A DNA stretch of 21,467 nt, from contig URSZ01000028.1 of assembly GCA_900550635.1 (NCBI GenBank), positions 1 through 21,467 on the forward strand, written 5' to 3'. Below the pieces are notes generated by a model. That model had not been told where the DNA came from. It did not search any database and saw only the letters and a program-made list of their open reading frames with translations. The stretch's first letter is position 1. Every line of letters begins with the position of its first letter. Position numbers and translations under genes: made by a program. Source of the DNA: an uncultured Prevotella sp. (GTDB lineage Bacteria; Bacteroidota; Bacteroidia; Bacteroidales; Bacteroidaceae). This document shows positions 1 through 7,634 of this stretch, piece by piece.

Positions 1-180
1 CACTCGACGTTACTACTTAATTTCCTAATGACCGTTTTGGGTTAAACTAAGCCCCGGCTTACCGGCAGGCTTGTATGCCGGGCCACACAGGCAAACACAC
101 AAGGCACACACGCCAAACAGCATAAGGCGCGTAAGCCGTGAGCGCGCAAAACGCAGGATTTTAACATTGCAAAATAAAAA

Positions 181-262
181 CCGGGTAGGAGAAAAACAAA
201 ATTAGGTCTGAGATATTTCAAAATATGTCCGACCTTTTTCAAAAAACAAGGCACTAATTTTT
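181..262 (-). repeat. Three-module palindromic repeat, copy 1 (inverted)
   Basis: Read on the minus strand, three contiguous 21-nt modules (261-241, 240-220, 219-199) are followed by a T-rich stretch and the CTCCTACCCGG box. The first read is the GTGCCTTG flavour; the next two are variants of the palindrome AAATATGTCNGACATATTT. This is the only copy in this orientation, and the only one at the 3' end of an operon. Confidence 0.85.
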
Positions 263-359
263 CACCCCTTCAAACCCCACTGAAAATCAAAGCCTTACAA
301 ATGTCGTTTTTTGTCTGTATCAACCCGCTTTCGAGCGACGGTATTTTAACATATGGGCA

Positions 360-402
360 TAAAAAATCCGTTCTGCTTACTTATGAGGCAAACAGAACGG
401 AT
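360..402 (-). terminator. Rho-independent terminator of the decarboxylase operon
   Basis: The arms ATCCGTTCTG (366-375) and CAGAACGGAT (393-402) pair perfectly over 10 bp. On the minus strand the stem runs directly into a run of T (the A-run 361-366). It starts 7 nt beyond the stop codon of the beta-subunit gene, as expected for the end of the operon. Confidence 0.85.
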
Positions 403-408
403 GTATGG

Positions 409-1566
409 TTAACTCAAGAATCCCAAAAGCACACCTGCTGCAACTGCCGACCCGATTACACCGGCCACATTCGGCCCCATTGCGTGCATGAGCAGATAGT
501 TGCTGCTGTCGTATTGCAAGCCGAGCTTGTTGGATATTCGGGCGGCCATAGGCACTGCCGATACGCCGGCGTTGCCTATGAGCGGGTTTATCTTCTTGCC
601 TTCGGGCAGTAACAGGTTGAATACCTTAACGAACAACACTCCCGAAGCTGTGGCTATTATGAACGAGAGCGCACCGAGCAGGAAAATAAATATCGTGTCA
701 CGCGTGAGGAACACGTCGGCCTGCGTGGAACAACCTACAGTAAGCCCGAGCAACATCACGACGATGTCGTTTAAGGCGCTTCCGGCCGTCTTGGCAAGGC
801 GAGTGGTTTTTGTACTCTCCTTCAACAGGTTGCCGAAGAACAACATGCCTAACAACGGCAGGCCCGACGGCACTATGAATGTTGTGAGCAACAGTCCTAC
901 TATAGGGAAAATTATCCTCTCGGTTTGCGAAACGTGGCGCGCTGGCTTCATCTTTATCAGACGTTCCTTCTTTGTAGTGAGCAACCGCATTAAAGGCGGC
1001 TGTATCACCGGCACAAGCGCCATGTAGGAATAAGCGCACACGGCTATCGCACCCATAAGGTTGGGAGCGAGCTTTGACGAAAGGAATATGGCCGTAGGAC
1101 CGTCGGCACCGCCTATAATGGCTATTCCGGCGGCCTGGTTGGGCTCGAAACCCAGCAACAGGGCAAGCATATATGCCCCGAATATACCGAACTGCGCGGC
1201 TGCGCCTACAAGAAGCAGCTTGGGGTTCGCTATCAACGCAGAAAAATCGGTCATGGCACCTATGCCGAGGAATACAAGCGGAGGATACCATCCTCCCTTG
1301 ACTCCCTGGTAAAAGGTGTTCAGAACCGAATTGTCTTCATAAAGGCCAATCTCAAGCCCCACAGCCTTGAAAGGGATGTTTCCGAGTATTATTCCCAGAC
1401 CGATAGGTATGAGGAGCAACGGTTCGAAGTCTTTCTTTATGGCAAGCCATATAAAGAACATGCCGAAAAGAATCATTACCAGATTTTCATACGAGGCACA
1501 GGCAAAACTTGTGTACGTAAGAAAATCGTTGAACTTCGAAGAGAGAAAAAGCCCTAAATCGTGCAT
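409..1566 (-). CDS. mmdB: Na+-translocating methylmalonyl-CoA decarboxylase, membrane beta subunit
   Basis: Integral-membrane subunit of the biotin-dependent Na+-pumping decarboxylase family (OadB/MmdB/GcdB). It decarboxylates carboxybiotin and moves Na+ outward across the inner membrane. The 385 residues match the shorter MmdB form of the family, with many hydrophobic helices. The family signatures GGADGPT (about residues 152-158, with the Asp thought to take part in Na+ binding) and GNAGVSAVPMAARISNKLG near the C-terminus are present. The N-terminal stretch FLTYTSFA followed by EPLLLIPIG fits other Bacteroidales MmdB proteins and supports this ATG. It starts 9 nt after the biotin carrier stop, so the two are co-transcribed, and it is the last gene before the terminator at 360-402. 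OadB of an oxaloacetate decarboxylase is the main alternative; the operon order argues for methylmalonyl-CoA. Confidence 0.93.
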   Translation of the reverse strand: MHDLGLFLSSKFNDFLTYTSFACASYENLVMILFGMFFIWLAIKKDFEPLLLIPIGLGIILGNIPFKAVGLEIGLYEDNSVLNTFYQGVKGGWYPPLVFLGIGAMTDFSALIANPKLLLVGAAAQFGIFGAYMLALLLGFEPNQAAGIAIIGGADGPTAIFLSSKLAPNLMGAIAVCAYSYMALVPVIQPPLMRLLTTKKERLIKMKPARHVSQTERIIFPIVGLLLTTFIVPSGLPLLGMLFFGNLLKESTKTTRLAKTAGSALNDIVVMLLGLTVGCSTQADVFLTRDTIFIFLLGALSFIIATASGVLFVKVFNLLLPEGKKINPLIGNAGVSAVPMAARISNKLGLQYDSSNYLLMHAMGPNVAGVIGSAVAAGVLLGFLS

Positions 1567-1575
1567 TTAGAAAAG

Positions 1576-2052
1576 TTATCCTATTGTTAAGAGAACAGTG
1601 CCTTCCATTACGGAATCGCCCTTGTTTACGGTAATTGAAGTAACCGTTCCGTCGTTCTCGGCATTGATGTTGTTCTGCATTTTCATAGCCTCGAGCACAA
1701 CGACTGTCTGTCCTTTCTTAACCGCGTCGCCAACTGCAACTTCAATCGATGTTATTACTCCGGGAAGCGGAGCTTTGAGCGGAGTGCCCTTGCCCGGTGT
1801 TTGCGACGCTGCCGGCTGTGCTGCCTTAGGCGCAGGAGCTGCTGTGGCAGGAGCGGGAGCAGGAGCTGCCGAAACTGCACTGTCGGAAGCTACTGAAATA
1901 CCCGAGATTGAAGGTATGCCTTCGCCGCCTTCGCCTTCCATTTCAACATCGAAAGAGATACCGTTAACTTCAACTTTTGCGTTTTTGCCGTTTATCTCGT
2001 TTATTACAACGTCATAAGTCTGGCCGTTTACACGATACTTGTATTGTTTCAT
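1576..2052 (-). CDS. mmdC: Biotin carboxyl carrier subunit of methylmalonyl-CoA decarboxylase
   Basis: A 158-residue carrier that shuttles CO2 from the carboxyltransferase (alpha) to the membrane subunit (beta). The C-terminal biotinyl domain (about 88-158) contains the EAMKMQ motif at 121-126, so Lys124 is the expected biotinylation site. Residues about 53-88 form an Ala/Pro linker, typical of a swinging arm. The N-terminal 35 residues form a small beta-rich segment beginning MKQYKYRVNG. That segment resembles the N-terminus of the next gene upstream (2083-2352). The gene is 30 nt downstream of that small gene and 9 nt upstream of the beta-subunit gene. In Veillonella the equivalent is MmdC (gamma). 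The biotin motif makes the role secure; only the substrate rests on context. Confidence 0.95.
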   Translation of the reverse strand: MKQYKYRVNGQTYDVVINEINGKNAKVEVNGISFDVEMEGEGGEGIPSISGISVASDSAVSAAPAPAPATAAPAPKAAQPAASQTPGKGTPLKAPLPGVITSIEVAVGDAVKKGQTVVVLEAMKMQNNINAENDGTVTSITVNKGDSVMEGTVLLTIG

Positions 2053-2082
2053 TGTCTTTGTTGTTATTTTCTGGTTTTTGGA

Positions 2083-2352
2083 TTATTTGTTTACAGCATT
2101 GAAGTTAAGGGAATATTCGTTCCATTGCGTATGCTTGTTCTCATACGTAATAACACCGCTTTCCTCGTCATGAACTTCATTGTTCAACGTCTCGTATGTC
2201 GCCATGGCTATGGCGGCAAACATCTCGTTCGTACAGCCGTCGGGAAGCGTGATATTTCCTGCTGTGGAAGATATTTTCGCTATCGTACCGGCTTTCTCAT
2301 CGATTGTTATAGTAAGTTCGTCGGAACCTTGCTGGTATTTGTAAGTTCTCAT
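2083..2352 (-). CDS. mmdE: Small epsilon-like subunit of methylmalonyl-CoA decarboxylase
   Basis: An 89-residue soluble protein with no signal peptide or membrane helix. Its C-terminal part (about 43-80) aligns with the tail of the neighbouring OadG-like protein: both have HDEESG(I/V)IT, seven residues, then WN. In Veillonella parvula the epsilon subunit MmdE is likewise a small protein homologous to the C-terminal region of delta (MmdD), encoded between mmdD and mmdC, so position and homology agree. That protein is known to stabilise the complex. The first 30 residues (MRTYKYQQGS and following) instead resemble the start of the biotin carrier. It is longer than Veillonella MmdE (about 55 residues), apparently because of this N-terminal addition. 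The gap to the delta gene upstream is 112 nt and to the carrier downstream 30 nt. The epsilon assignment is an inference. Confidence 0.78.
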   Translation of the reverse strand: MRTYKYQQGSDELTITIDEKAGTIAKISSTAGNITLPDGCTNEMFAAIAMATYETLNNEVHDEESGVITYENKHTQWNEYSLNFNAVNK

Positions 2353-2464
2353 TGTTATTTTACTATGGTTCTAAAATCTATCCAATGTTATATGAATCTA
2401 AAGCTATATATGCTGCGCGCCTTGCTTCCTTTTTAGCTCAGTTTTTTACGGTTTGACCATTCTG

Positions 2465-3379
2465 CTAACCGCTAATCCGCGGATTCCAATTGGAACGGCA
2501 CGATTTTATGGTTATTATTCCGCTTTCCTCGTCATGGTTTCCCATTGCCCTGTTCAGTCCTAAGGCTATTACCGCCATATAAACCTCGCGGAGGGATTCC
2601 GCACTGACGACATTGCCGTTTTCTCCGGACTCCGCAGTAGCGTTGCCTTCCTTTCTGCTTTCATTCCTTTTCTTAAAGAAATATCCGAATATATGGAAGA
2701 ACACATATAACGAAATCAGGCAGCTAAATACGATTCCCATTCCCAGGATGGCCATACCGAAACCGTAAGGGTCGTTTTCCTTGAATTCTGCAACCTTGTC
2801 TTCCCTGCCGGTTCCCGAATTGTTGGCGCTTCCGGGCGTAACGTTTCCCGGAGGAGTTATACACCACGTGTAACCGTCCTTGCTTTCTGAAAGAACGCGT
2901 GCATAGGAATACCCGGCGGGCACTTCTGCCGGAACCGTTACCGAATCGAGAAGGGTACGTGCGTTTCCGTCGAAAAGAGCTATGAAGTTTTCCTTTCCCG
3001 GAACCAACTTGAAGTTGGTATGCAACGTACCAAGATTAGTACATCCGTCGGCAAAAAAGACTATGCGCTCCTGCGCTTCCAACTTCGTGCGGGAATCTCC
3101 GCGCGAAATGAGCGACATTAGCTTCACTCTTTCGCGCACCGGCATATCCTCTACAGCCTTGCGGTTGTTTGTAAGGTAGCAATTCTGCAGGTTTACCGTT
3201 CCCCACGAGGTGTTAGCCACCTCTATCCACGACGGGCGGTTTCCGTATTCGTCCACTAGTCCGTTGGTGTTGCCAACCACCACTTCGCTTATCTTGAAGC
3301 TGCCGGCGCTCTGCGCAGCAGCCTCTAAGACAAACAAGAGTGAGATTAACGCTATGGAGAGGGTTTTCCTGAGCAGCAT
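2465..3379 (-). CDS. mmdD: OadG-family delta subunit with N-terminal lamin-tail-like domain
   Basis: A 304-residue protein with four parts: a signal peptide (about 1-22, ending AAAQ); an extracytoplasmic lamin-tail-like domain (about 25-175, with SWIEVANTS and LQNCYLTNNRKA, typical of LTD folds); one membrane helix (about 205-235); and a cytoplasmic tail (about 236-304) ending in the OadG-type segment HDEESGIITIKSCRSNWN. OadG/MmdD subunits are membrane anchors that hold the carboxyltransferase against the beta subunit. Classical OadG proteins are about 80-120 residues and lack the LTD part, but Bacteroidales homologues commonly carry it. With a cleaved signal and one helix, the LTD domain should face the periplasm and the tail the cytoplasm. 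The gene starts 16 nt after the alpha stop. The role of the periplasmic domain is unknown. Confidence 0.88.
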   Translation of the reverse strand: MLLRKTLSIALISLLFVLEAAAQSAGSFKISEVVVGNTNGLVDEYGNRPSWIEVANTSWGTVNLQNCYLTNNRKAVEDMPVRERVKLMSLISRGDSRTKLEAQERIVFFADGCTNLGTLHTNFKLVPGKENFIALFDGNARTLLDSVTVPAEVPAGYSYARVLSESKDGYTWCITPPGNVTPGSANNSGTGREDKVAEFKENDPYGFGMAILGMGIVFSCLISLYVFFHIFGYFFKKRNESRKEGNATAESGENGNVVSAESLREVYMAVIALGLNRAMGNHDEESGIITIKSCRSNWNPRISG

Positions 3380-3395
3380 TATTCAGAATCTTCCT

Positions 3396-4949
3396 TTACA
3401 ATGGGATATTACCGTGTTTCTTGGCCGGACGTGTTTCGCGTTTGTTGGCAAGCTGCGCCAGCGCGCGGCAAATACGGAAGCGCGTATTGCGTGGTTCGAT
3501 AACATCGTCGATATATCCGTATTTAGCAGCCTGGTACGGATTGGTAAACAGGTCGTTGTATTCTTTTTCCTTTTCAGCCAGGAAAGCCTTCGGGTCTTCG
3601 TGTGCCTTGGCTTCCTTAGCATAAAGGATAGCAACTGCACCGCTTCCGCCCATTACGGCTATTTCGGATGAGGGCCATGCGTAGTTGAGGTCGCCTTTCA
3701 ACTGTTTGCAGCTCATAACGATGTGCGAACCGCCGTAGCTCTTCCTCAAAGTAACAGTAACTTTGGGAACTGTAGCCTCGCCGTAAGCGTAAAGCAGTTT
3801 TGCACCGTGGTCGATTACGCCGTTGTACTCCTGTCCTGTACCGGGGAGGAATCCGGGCACGTCAACCAGCGTAACGATAGGAATATTGAATGCGTCGCAG
3901 AAACGCACGAAGCGTGCGCCCTTGCGGCTTGCGTTGCAGTCGAGCACGCCGGCATACACGCTGGGCTGGTTTGCCACTACGCCAACGCTCTGTCCGTTGA
4001 AACGGGCAAAGCCTACGATTATGTTGCGTGCAAAGTTAGCATGCACCTCGAAGAACTCGCCGTTGTCAACGATAGCGCTGATGACTTTGTACATGTCATA
4101 AGCCTGGTTTGCGTTGTCGGGGATAATCTCGTTCAGCATGTCTTCCTTCCTGTCCACGGGGTCGGTGCATTCCTTGCGCGGAGCCTCCTCCATATTGTTT
4201 TGCGGAATGAACTCGAGCAGTTTGTGAACCAGATATGCTGCTTCTTCCTCGGTCTTGGCCGTGAAGTGTGCCACACCGCTCTTGGTTGAATGCACCGAAG
4301 CACCGCCGAGGTCTTCCTGCGATACATCTTCGCGGGTCACAGTCTTAACCACTTTAGGGCCGGTAAGGAACATGTACGACACGCCTTCGAGCATTATAAC
4401 GAAGTCGGTTAGCGCGGGCGAATAAACCGCACCTCCGGCACACGGACCGCTGATAACTGAAATCTGCGGTATAACGCCGGAGCTTTCGATGTTGCGCTGG
4501 AAGATGTTTCCGAAGCCGGCAAGCGAACTGATACCTTCCTGGATACGTGCGCCGCCGGAGTCATTGATTCCTATGCACGGTGCTCCCATTTTCAGCGCCA
4601 TGTCCTGAACCTTGCAGATTTTCTCGGCCATTGTTTCGCTCAAAGAGCCGCCGTTTACGGTAAAGTCCTGTGCAAAAACATAAACAAGGCGACCGTTAAT
4701 CGTACCGCTGCCGGTTACGACTCCGTCGCCAAGGTATTGTTTCTTCTCCATGCCGAAGTTGGTGCAACGGTGGAGCTTGAACATGTCCATTTCCTCAAAG
4801 CTGCCTTCGTCAAGAAGCAGCGCAATACGTTCGCGCGCCGTGAGTTTGCCTTTTGCGTGTTGTTTTTCGATGGCTTTCTCACCTCCGCCCAAACGGGCCT
4901 GGGCGCGTTTTTCTACCAATTCCCTGATTTTCTCGGTTTGTAGACTCAT
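3396..4949 (-). CDS. mmdA: Methylmalonyl-CoA decarboxylase, carboxyltransferase alpha subunit
   Basis: A 517-residue cytoplasmic carboxyltransferase that moves the carboxyl group of (S)-methylmalonyl-CoA to biotin, giving propionyl-CoA. The protein shows both crotonase-like halves of the acyl-CoA carboxylase beta family. The N-terminal half has NDSGGARIQEG (about 129-139) and SGPCAGGAVYSPALTD (about 167-182), which build the oxyanion hole. The C-terminal half has VDVPGFLPGTGQEYNG and KSYGGSHIVMSC. The length is normal for MmdA/PccB. Propionyl-CoA carboxylase beta is the main alternative; the adjoining Na+-pump subunits and the lack of a biotin carboxylase gene favour the decarboxylase. It is the first gene of the operon, with a candidate promoter at 5020-5050. 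The methylmalonyl-CoA epimerase gene that often precedes mmdA in Bacteroidales is not next to it here. Confidence 0.93.
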   Translation of the reverse strand: MSLQTEKIRELVEKRAQARLGGGEKAIEKQHAKGKLTARERIALLLDEGSFEEMDMFKLHRCTNFGMEKKQYLGDGVVTGSGTINGRLVYVFAQDFTVNGGSLSETMAEKICKVQDMALKMGAPCIGINDSGGARIQEGISSLAGFGNIFQRNIESSGVIPQISVISGPCAGGAVYSPALTDFVIMLEGVSYMFLTGPKVVKTVTREDVSQEDLGGASVHSTKSGVAHFTAKTEEEAAYLVHKLLEFIPQNNMEEAPRKECTDPVDRKEDMLNEIIPDNANQAYDMYKVISAIVDNGEFFEVHANFARNIIVGFARFNGQSVGVVANQPSVYAGVLDCNASRKGARFVRFCDAFNIPIVTLVDVPGFLPGTGQEYNGVIDHGAKLLYAYGEATVPKVTVTLRKSYGGSHIVMSCKQLKGDLNYAWPSSEIAVMGGSGAVAILYAKEAKAHEDPKAFLAEKEKEYNDLFTNPYQAAKYGYIDDVIEPRNTRFRICRALAQLANKRETRPAKKHGNIPL

Positions 4950-5019
4950 TACTTACAAAGTTTTATATTATAAATTGATATTCCATTTACAAAAAGAACC
5001 GTAAGGACCTTTTTCCCTG

Positions 5020-5050
5020 CAAAAATAACAAATTTATCGCTAATTCTAAA
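5020..5050 (-). promoter_or_regulatory. Candidate Bacteroidota promoter for the decarboxylase operon
   Basis: On the minus strand a -7 box TATTTTTG (5027-5020) fits the Bacteroidota consensus TAnnTTTG. A TTTA at 5050-5047, 19 nt upstream, is one base off the -33 TTTG. The leader to the mmdA start codon would be about 65 nt. A second TAnnTTTG match (TAAATTTG, 5036-5029) overlaps the region but lacks a -33 partner. Confidence 0.35.
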
Positions 5051-5161
5051 ACGTTGGTGCCGAATTATCGCATTGTCCGAGGGGTTACGGCTGCAAACGG
5101 CAGGAGCGTCTTTCATTGTCTGCAATTAAGGCCTGCATTTTTGCATGCCTTGAAACCCCGC

Positions 5162-5237
5162 AAAAAATATGTCTGAGATATTTTAAAATATGTCAGACAT
5201 ATTTTGAAATATGTGCCTTGTATTTTTTATTTGTTCC
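5162..5237 (+). repeat. Three-module palindromic repeat, copy 2
   Basis: Modules lie at 5164-5184, 5185-5205 and 5206-5226. The middle one is a perfect odd palindrome around A5195 (arms AAAATATGTC and GACATATTTT). The first carries GAGAT instead of GACAT. The third is the GTGCCTTG flavour and runs into TTTTTTATTTGTTCC. The TACCYGGG box of other copies is missing. On the minus strand the other end also reads into a T-run, so either strand could form a hairpin plus U-tract. Confidence 0.88.
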
Positions 5238-5319
5238 AAAGGGGCATATAAAACAAATATCCAAAACTATACAGTAAGCACGCCGAACACCGTTTTTCAG
5301 TACAGGGAAAGACACAAAA

Positions 5320-6360
5320 TCAGTTAAGCGTTTTTTGCCTGTAGCCAACAAACAACACATAAAGAATTACAGGTACTCCCCACAATGACATCACTGCATT
5401 AAGCGGAATGAAAATGCCGTTACCGGCAGGCAGGTTGCACACAAAGTTGCACGCCAATGCAACTGCGGCACCGCACACCATTGCAAGAGGCATTATAACC
5501 TTATGGTTAACCGTGCCGGAAAGAAAACGCGCCACATGCGGAACAGCCAAGCCTATAAATGCCACCGGGCCGCAGAATGCCGTTACCGTAGCCCCCAGCA
5601 CACCCGTAATAACAAGAATCTTCAAGCGTGCGCTTCTTACCGGCACTCCAAGGTTGCGGGCGTATCCGTCGCCCAGCAACATAATGTTCAACGGTTTAAT
5701 CATCAATGCCGAACCCACGAGCCCGGCTGTTATAACAGCAGCAAACAAGGGCAACATTCCGGAAGAGACACCGCCGAAATTCCCCATACCCCAAAAAACA
5801 TACAAATGCACACCTTCGACAGTGGCAAAAGAACTCAACAGACTTATAAACGCCGACGTTACATAGCTAACCATAATTCCGGAAATCAACAACATAAGAT
5901 TGCTGCGCAATACGGCGGCAAAGGCCGAAAGCATTGCCAGCACGGCAGCCGAACCTACAAACGCGGCAACAAGCACGAGCACAAAGCCCGAGACAGGCAG
6001 CGTTGCAGACGCAAGGCCGCCGCCAAGCAACATGATAGCCAGCGCGGCACCGAGGCTTGCGCCGGCGTTTACGCCGAGTATGGACGTGTCGGCCAAAGGA
6101 TTGGCAAAACAAGTTTGGAGCATGAGGCCCGCCGCCGAAAGTGCCGCACCGCCAAGCATGGCTGTCACGGCCTGAACAAGGCGCGACTCGAGGACAATAA
6201 ACCGCCATGCTTCGTTGGAAGAACGCCCCAGAAGCACGTCGCACACTCCGGCAGCCGGAATATCGACCGACCCGAAGAAAACATTAAGGCAGAAAAGCAC
6301 CACAGTTGCTGCGGCGCCGCATGCGAATACTGACGTAATGCGTTTCATTTGCTGGTACAT
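5320..6360 (-). CDS. FecCD-family ABC transporter permease (siderophore, heme or cobamide)
   Basis: A 346-residue inner-membrane permease of the BtuC/FecCD/FhuB family, expected to form a homodimer with ten helices per chain. Family signatures are in order: Q82-containing LQTCFANPLADTSILGVNAG (about 81-100), the coupling-helix stretch GDGYARNLGVPV (about 230-241), and GLAVPHVARFLSG (about 270-282). The length is normal. The gene begins 61 nt after the substrate-binding lipoprotein gene, so the two are probably one transcript. The ATPase that usually follows (FecE/BtuD type) is absent: the next feature is repeat copy 2 and then the unrelated decarboxylase operon. A second in-frame ATG four codons in is possible. 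The substrate cannot be read from the sequence; iron-siderophore, heme and vitamin B12 are the family's usual cargos. Confidence 0.92.
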   Translation of the reverse strand: MYQQMKRITSVFACGAAATVVLFCLNVFFGSVDIPAAGVCDVLLGRSSNEAWRFIVLESRLVQAVTAMLGGAALSAAGLMLQTCFANPLADTSILGVNAGASLGAALAIMLLGGGLASATLPVSGFVLVLVAAFVGSAAVLAMLSAFAAVLRSNLMLLISGIMVSYVTSAFISLLSSFATVEGVHLYVFWGMGNFGGVSSGMLPLFAAVITAGLVGSALMIKPLNIMLLGDGYARNLGVPVRSARLKILVITGVLGATVTAFCGPVAFIGLAVPHVARFLSGTVNHKVIMPLAMVCGAAVALACNFVCNLPAGNGIFIPLNAVMSLWGVPVILYVLFVGYRQKTLN

Positions 6361-6421
6361 CTTAAAAATCCTGCCAGAGTCATAACAATACTATCATGCG
6401 TCTCCCGGAATCACAAACTAT

Positions 6422-7564
6422 TTACTTGACCGGCGAAAAATAGCGGAAACTGTAGTCAGTGCATTTTTCGGGATACAGAATCTTGACCAAATCACCCAAA
6501 AGATAATCGGGACGGAAAGGCGATTCATCGAAAAACGGCACTTCAAGCGTATTGCACGAATAGATTCGGCGCTCCCGCCACGGGCGGAAATGCGAATATG
6601 CCTCGCGTTCCTTTTTGAGAGAAGCGTATGTAACGCCCGCCATGCCGCAACGCATTACCCACACGTCGGCATTAAGCGCACGGTCGTAAACCGCCTCGAA
6701 AGACAAAGGCACGGAGCCGGCCGAGTTGTTACCGCCGAAAATATATTCAGCACCTGCGTCCTTGAAAGCCTGCCCCATGGTGCTTCTCCCGCCCGGAACG
6801 TACCAGGCAGCGCCTTGCATAAGATCGCACATCAGCTTGGGATGTCGAGGCATGACCGAAGCAATTTTCTTAAACGACATGTAATTCTTCTCTACCACGG
6901 CAAAGAGAGAATCGGCTTCGGCAGAGCAACCGAACAACATGCCGTAAAAACGCATCCATTCAGCCCTGGCCAATGGCGAATGCTCCATGTAATCGGCGCA
7001 TTCTATTATAGGGACACCCGTACCGGCAAGTTTGCCGTATGTCCCCGACCCGGAGAACGGCGACACGAGCAATGCGTCGGGATTTACTGAAACAATACGT
7101 TCCACGTCAGGACTGGCAGACGCTCCCAGGTCCTTTGCTTTCCCGCTTTCTACATGTCTGCGCACCGAAGGCAGCAATATATAACGGTAATCGCAAACCC
7201 CGGCTACGGAGCCAAGCCTGCCCAAGGCAGAAAGAAGACCGCAATGCACCGACGTAAAGACCGCCGCCCGCTGCAAGGGTACTTTTACAACCGTACCCGA
7301 CGGCAAACGGTCTGATACAGGCATGTCGTGCGGTACAAGCACGTAGGTATGCAGCGTTTCCCCTGCTTTCCACGGATTGCTTATGCGTGCAACGCTGTAA
7401 TTACCGAACTTTTCAACATGCAAAAGCCGGGCGTGGCGAAAAGTCACAGAATCTCCGCTCCCACTCTGAGACGTGCCTTTACGACCGCACGAACAAATCG
7501 CAAACATAAGGCACAATATCAGGATTGTGGCGCTTATACCGTAAACTCTGGCATGGAATCTCAT
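6422..7564 (-). CDS. ABC transporter substrate-binding lipoprotein (Peripla_BP_2 type)
   Basis: A 380-residue lipoprotein binding the cargo of the adjoining permease. The N-terminus has a hydrophobic signal and a lipobox ICSC, giving lipidation at Cys26; the residues after it (GRKGTS) are not acidic, which suits a periplasm-facing location. The binding-protein fold spans about 98-370, with recognisable stretches VAGVCDYRYIL, VERIVSVNPDALLVSPF and GQAFKDAGAEYIFGG typical of PF01497-type proteins with a rigid helical backbone. The residues before the fold (ISNPWKAGETLHTYVLVPHD) resemble the start of Bacteroidales siderophore/cobamide-type binding proteins. A -7 box TATTTTTG lies at 7594-7587, but no good -33 was found. 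No cobalamin riboswitch or TonB-dependent receptor is next to it. Cargo unknown. Confidence 0.9.
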   Translation of the reverse strand: MRFHARVYGISATILILCLMFAICSCGRKGTSQSGSGDSVTFRHARLLHVEKFGNYSVARISNPWKAGETLHTYVLVPHDMPVSDRLPSGTVVKVPLQRAAVFTSVHCGLLSALGRLGSVAGVCDYRYILLPSVRRHVESGKAKDLGASASPDVERIVSVNPDALLVSPFSGSGTYGKLAGTGVPIIECADYMEHSPLARAEWMRFYGMLFGCSAEADSLFAVVEKNYMSFKKIASVMPRHPKLMCDLMQGAAWYVPGGRSTMGQAFKDAGAEYIFGGNNSAGSVPLSFEAVYDRALNADVWVMRCGMAGVTYASLKKEREAYSHFRPWRERRIYSCNTLEVPFFDESPFRPDYLLGDLVKILYPEKCTDYSFRYFSPVK

Positions 7565-7634
7565 TTATCTTTGAAATTTCGCAAGGCAAAAATACGCTTT
7601 TTTATCCGGCTACAGGCCAATGGCGGCTATTAAC

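Larger units (their letters stand above)
1..408. other. Left-edge intergenic region downstream of the decarboxylase operon
   Basis: No convincing gene is seen here. The stretch holds one inverted copy of the three-module palindromic repeat (181-262) and the operon terminator (360-402). A 70-codon minus-strand reading frame at 42-254 runs through the repeat. Its Lys/Tyr/Leu-rich N-terminus is just the translation of the repeat modules, so it is not called. Confidence 0.6.
4950..5319. other. Intergenic region upstream of the decarboxylase operon
   Basis: No gene is visible. The stretch holds a candidate promoter for the operon (5020-5050), an imperfect small hairpin at 5128-5151 (10-bp arms AAGGCCTGCA and TGCATGCCTT, one mismatch, TTTT loop) without a T-run, and repeat copy 2 (5162-5237). 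I see no riboswitch fold and no ABC transporter ATPase between the permease and mmdA. Confidence 0.6.

Noticed and set aside
2044..2436. 130-codon plus-strand frame across the epsilon-like gene
   Set aside because: It is antisense to a gene with clear operon context and tail homology. The product is low-complexity and hydrophobic without family signs.
4950..5160. Riboswitch upstream of mmdA
   Set aside because: Only one small imperfect hairpin (5128-5151) is visible, and it lies upstream of the candidate promoter. No known aptamer core is recognised.
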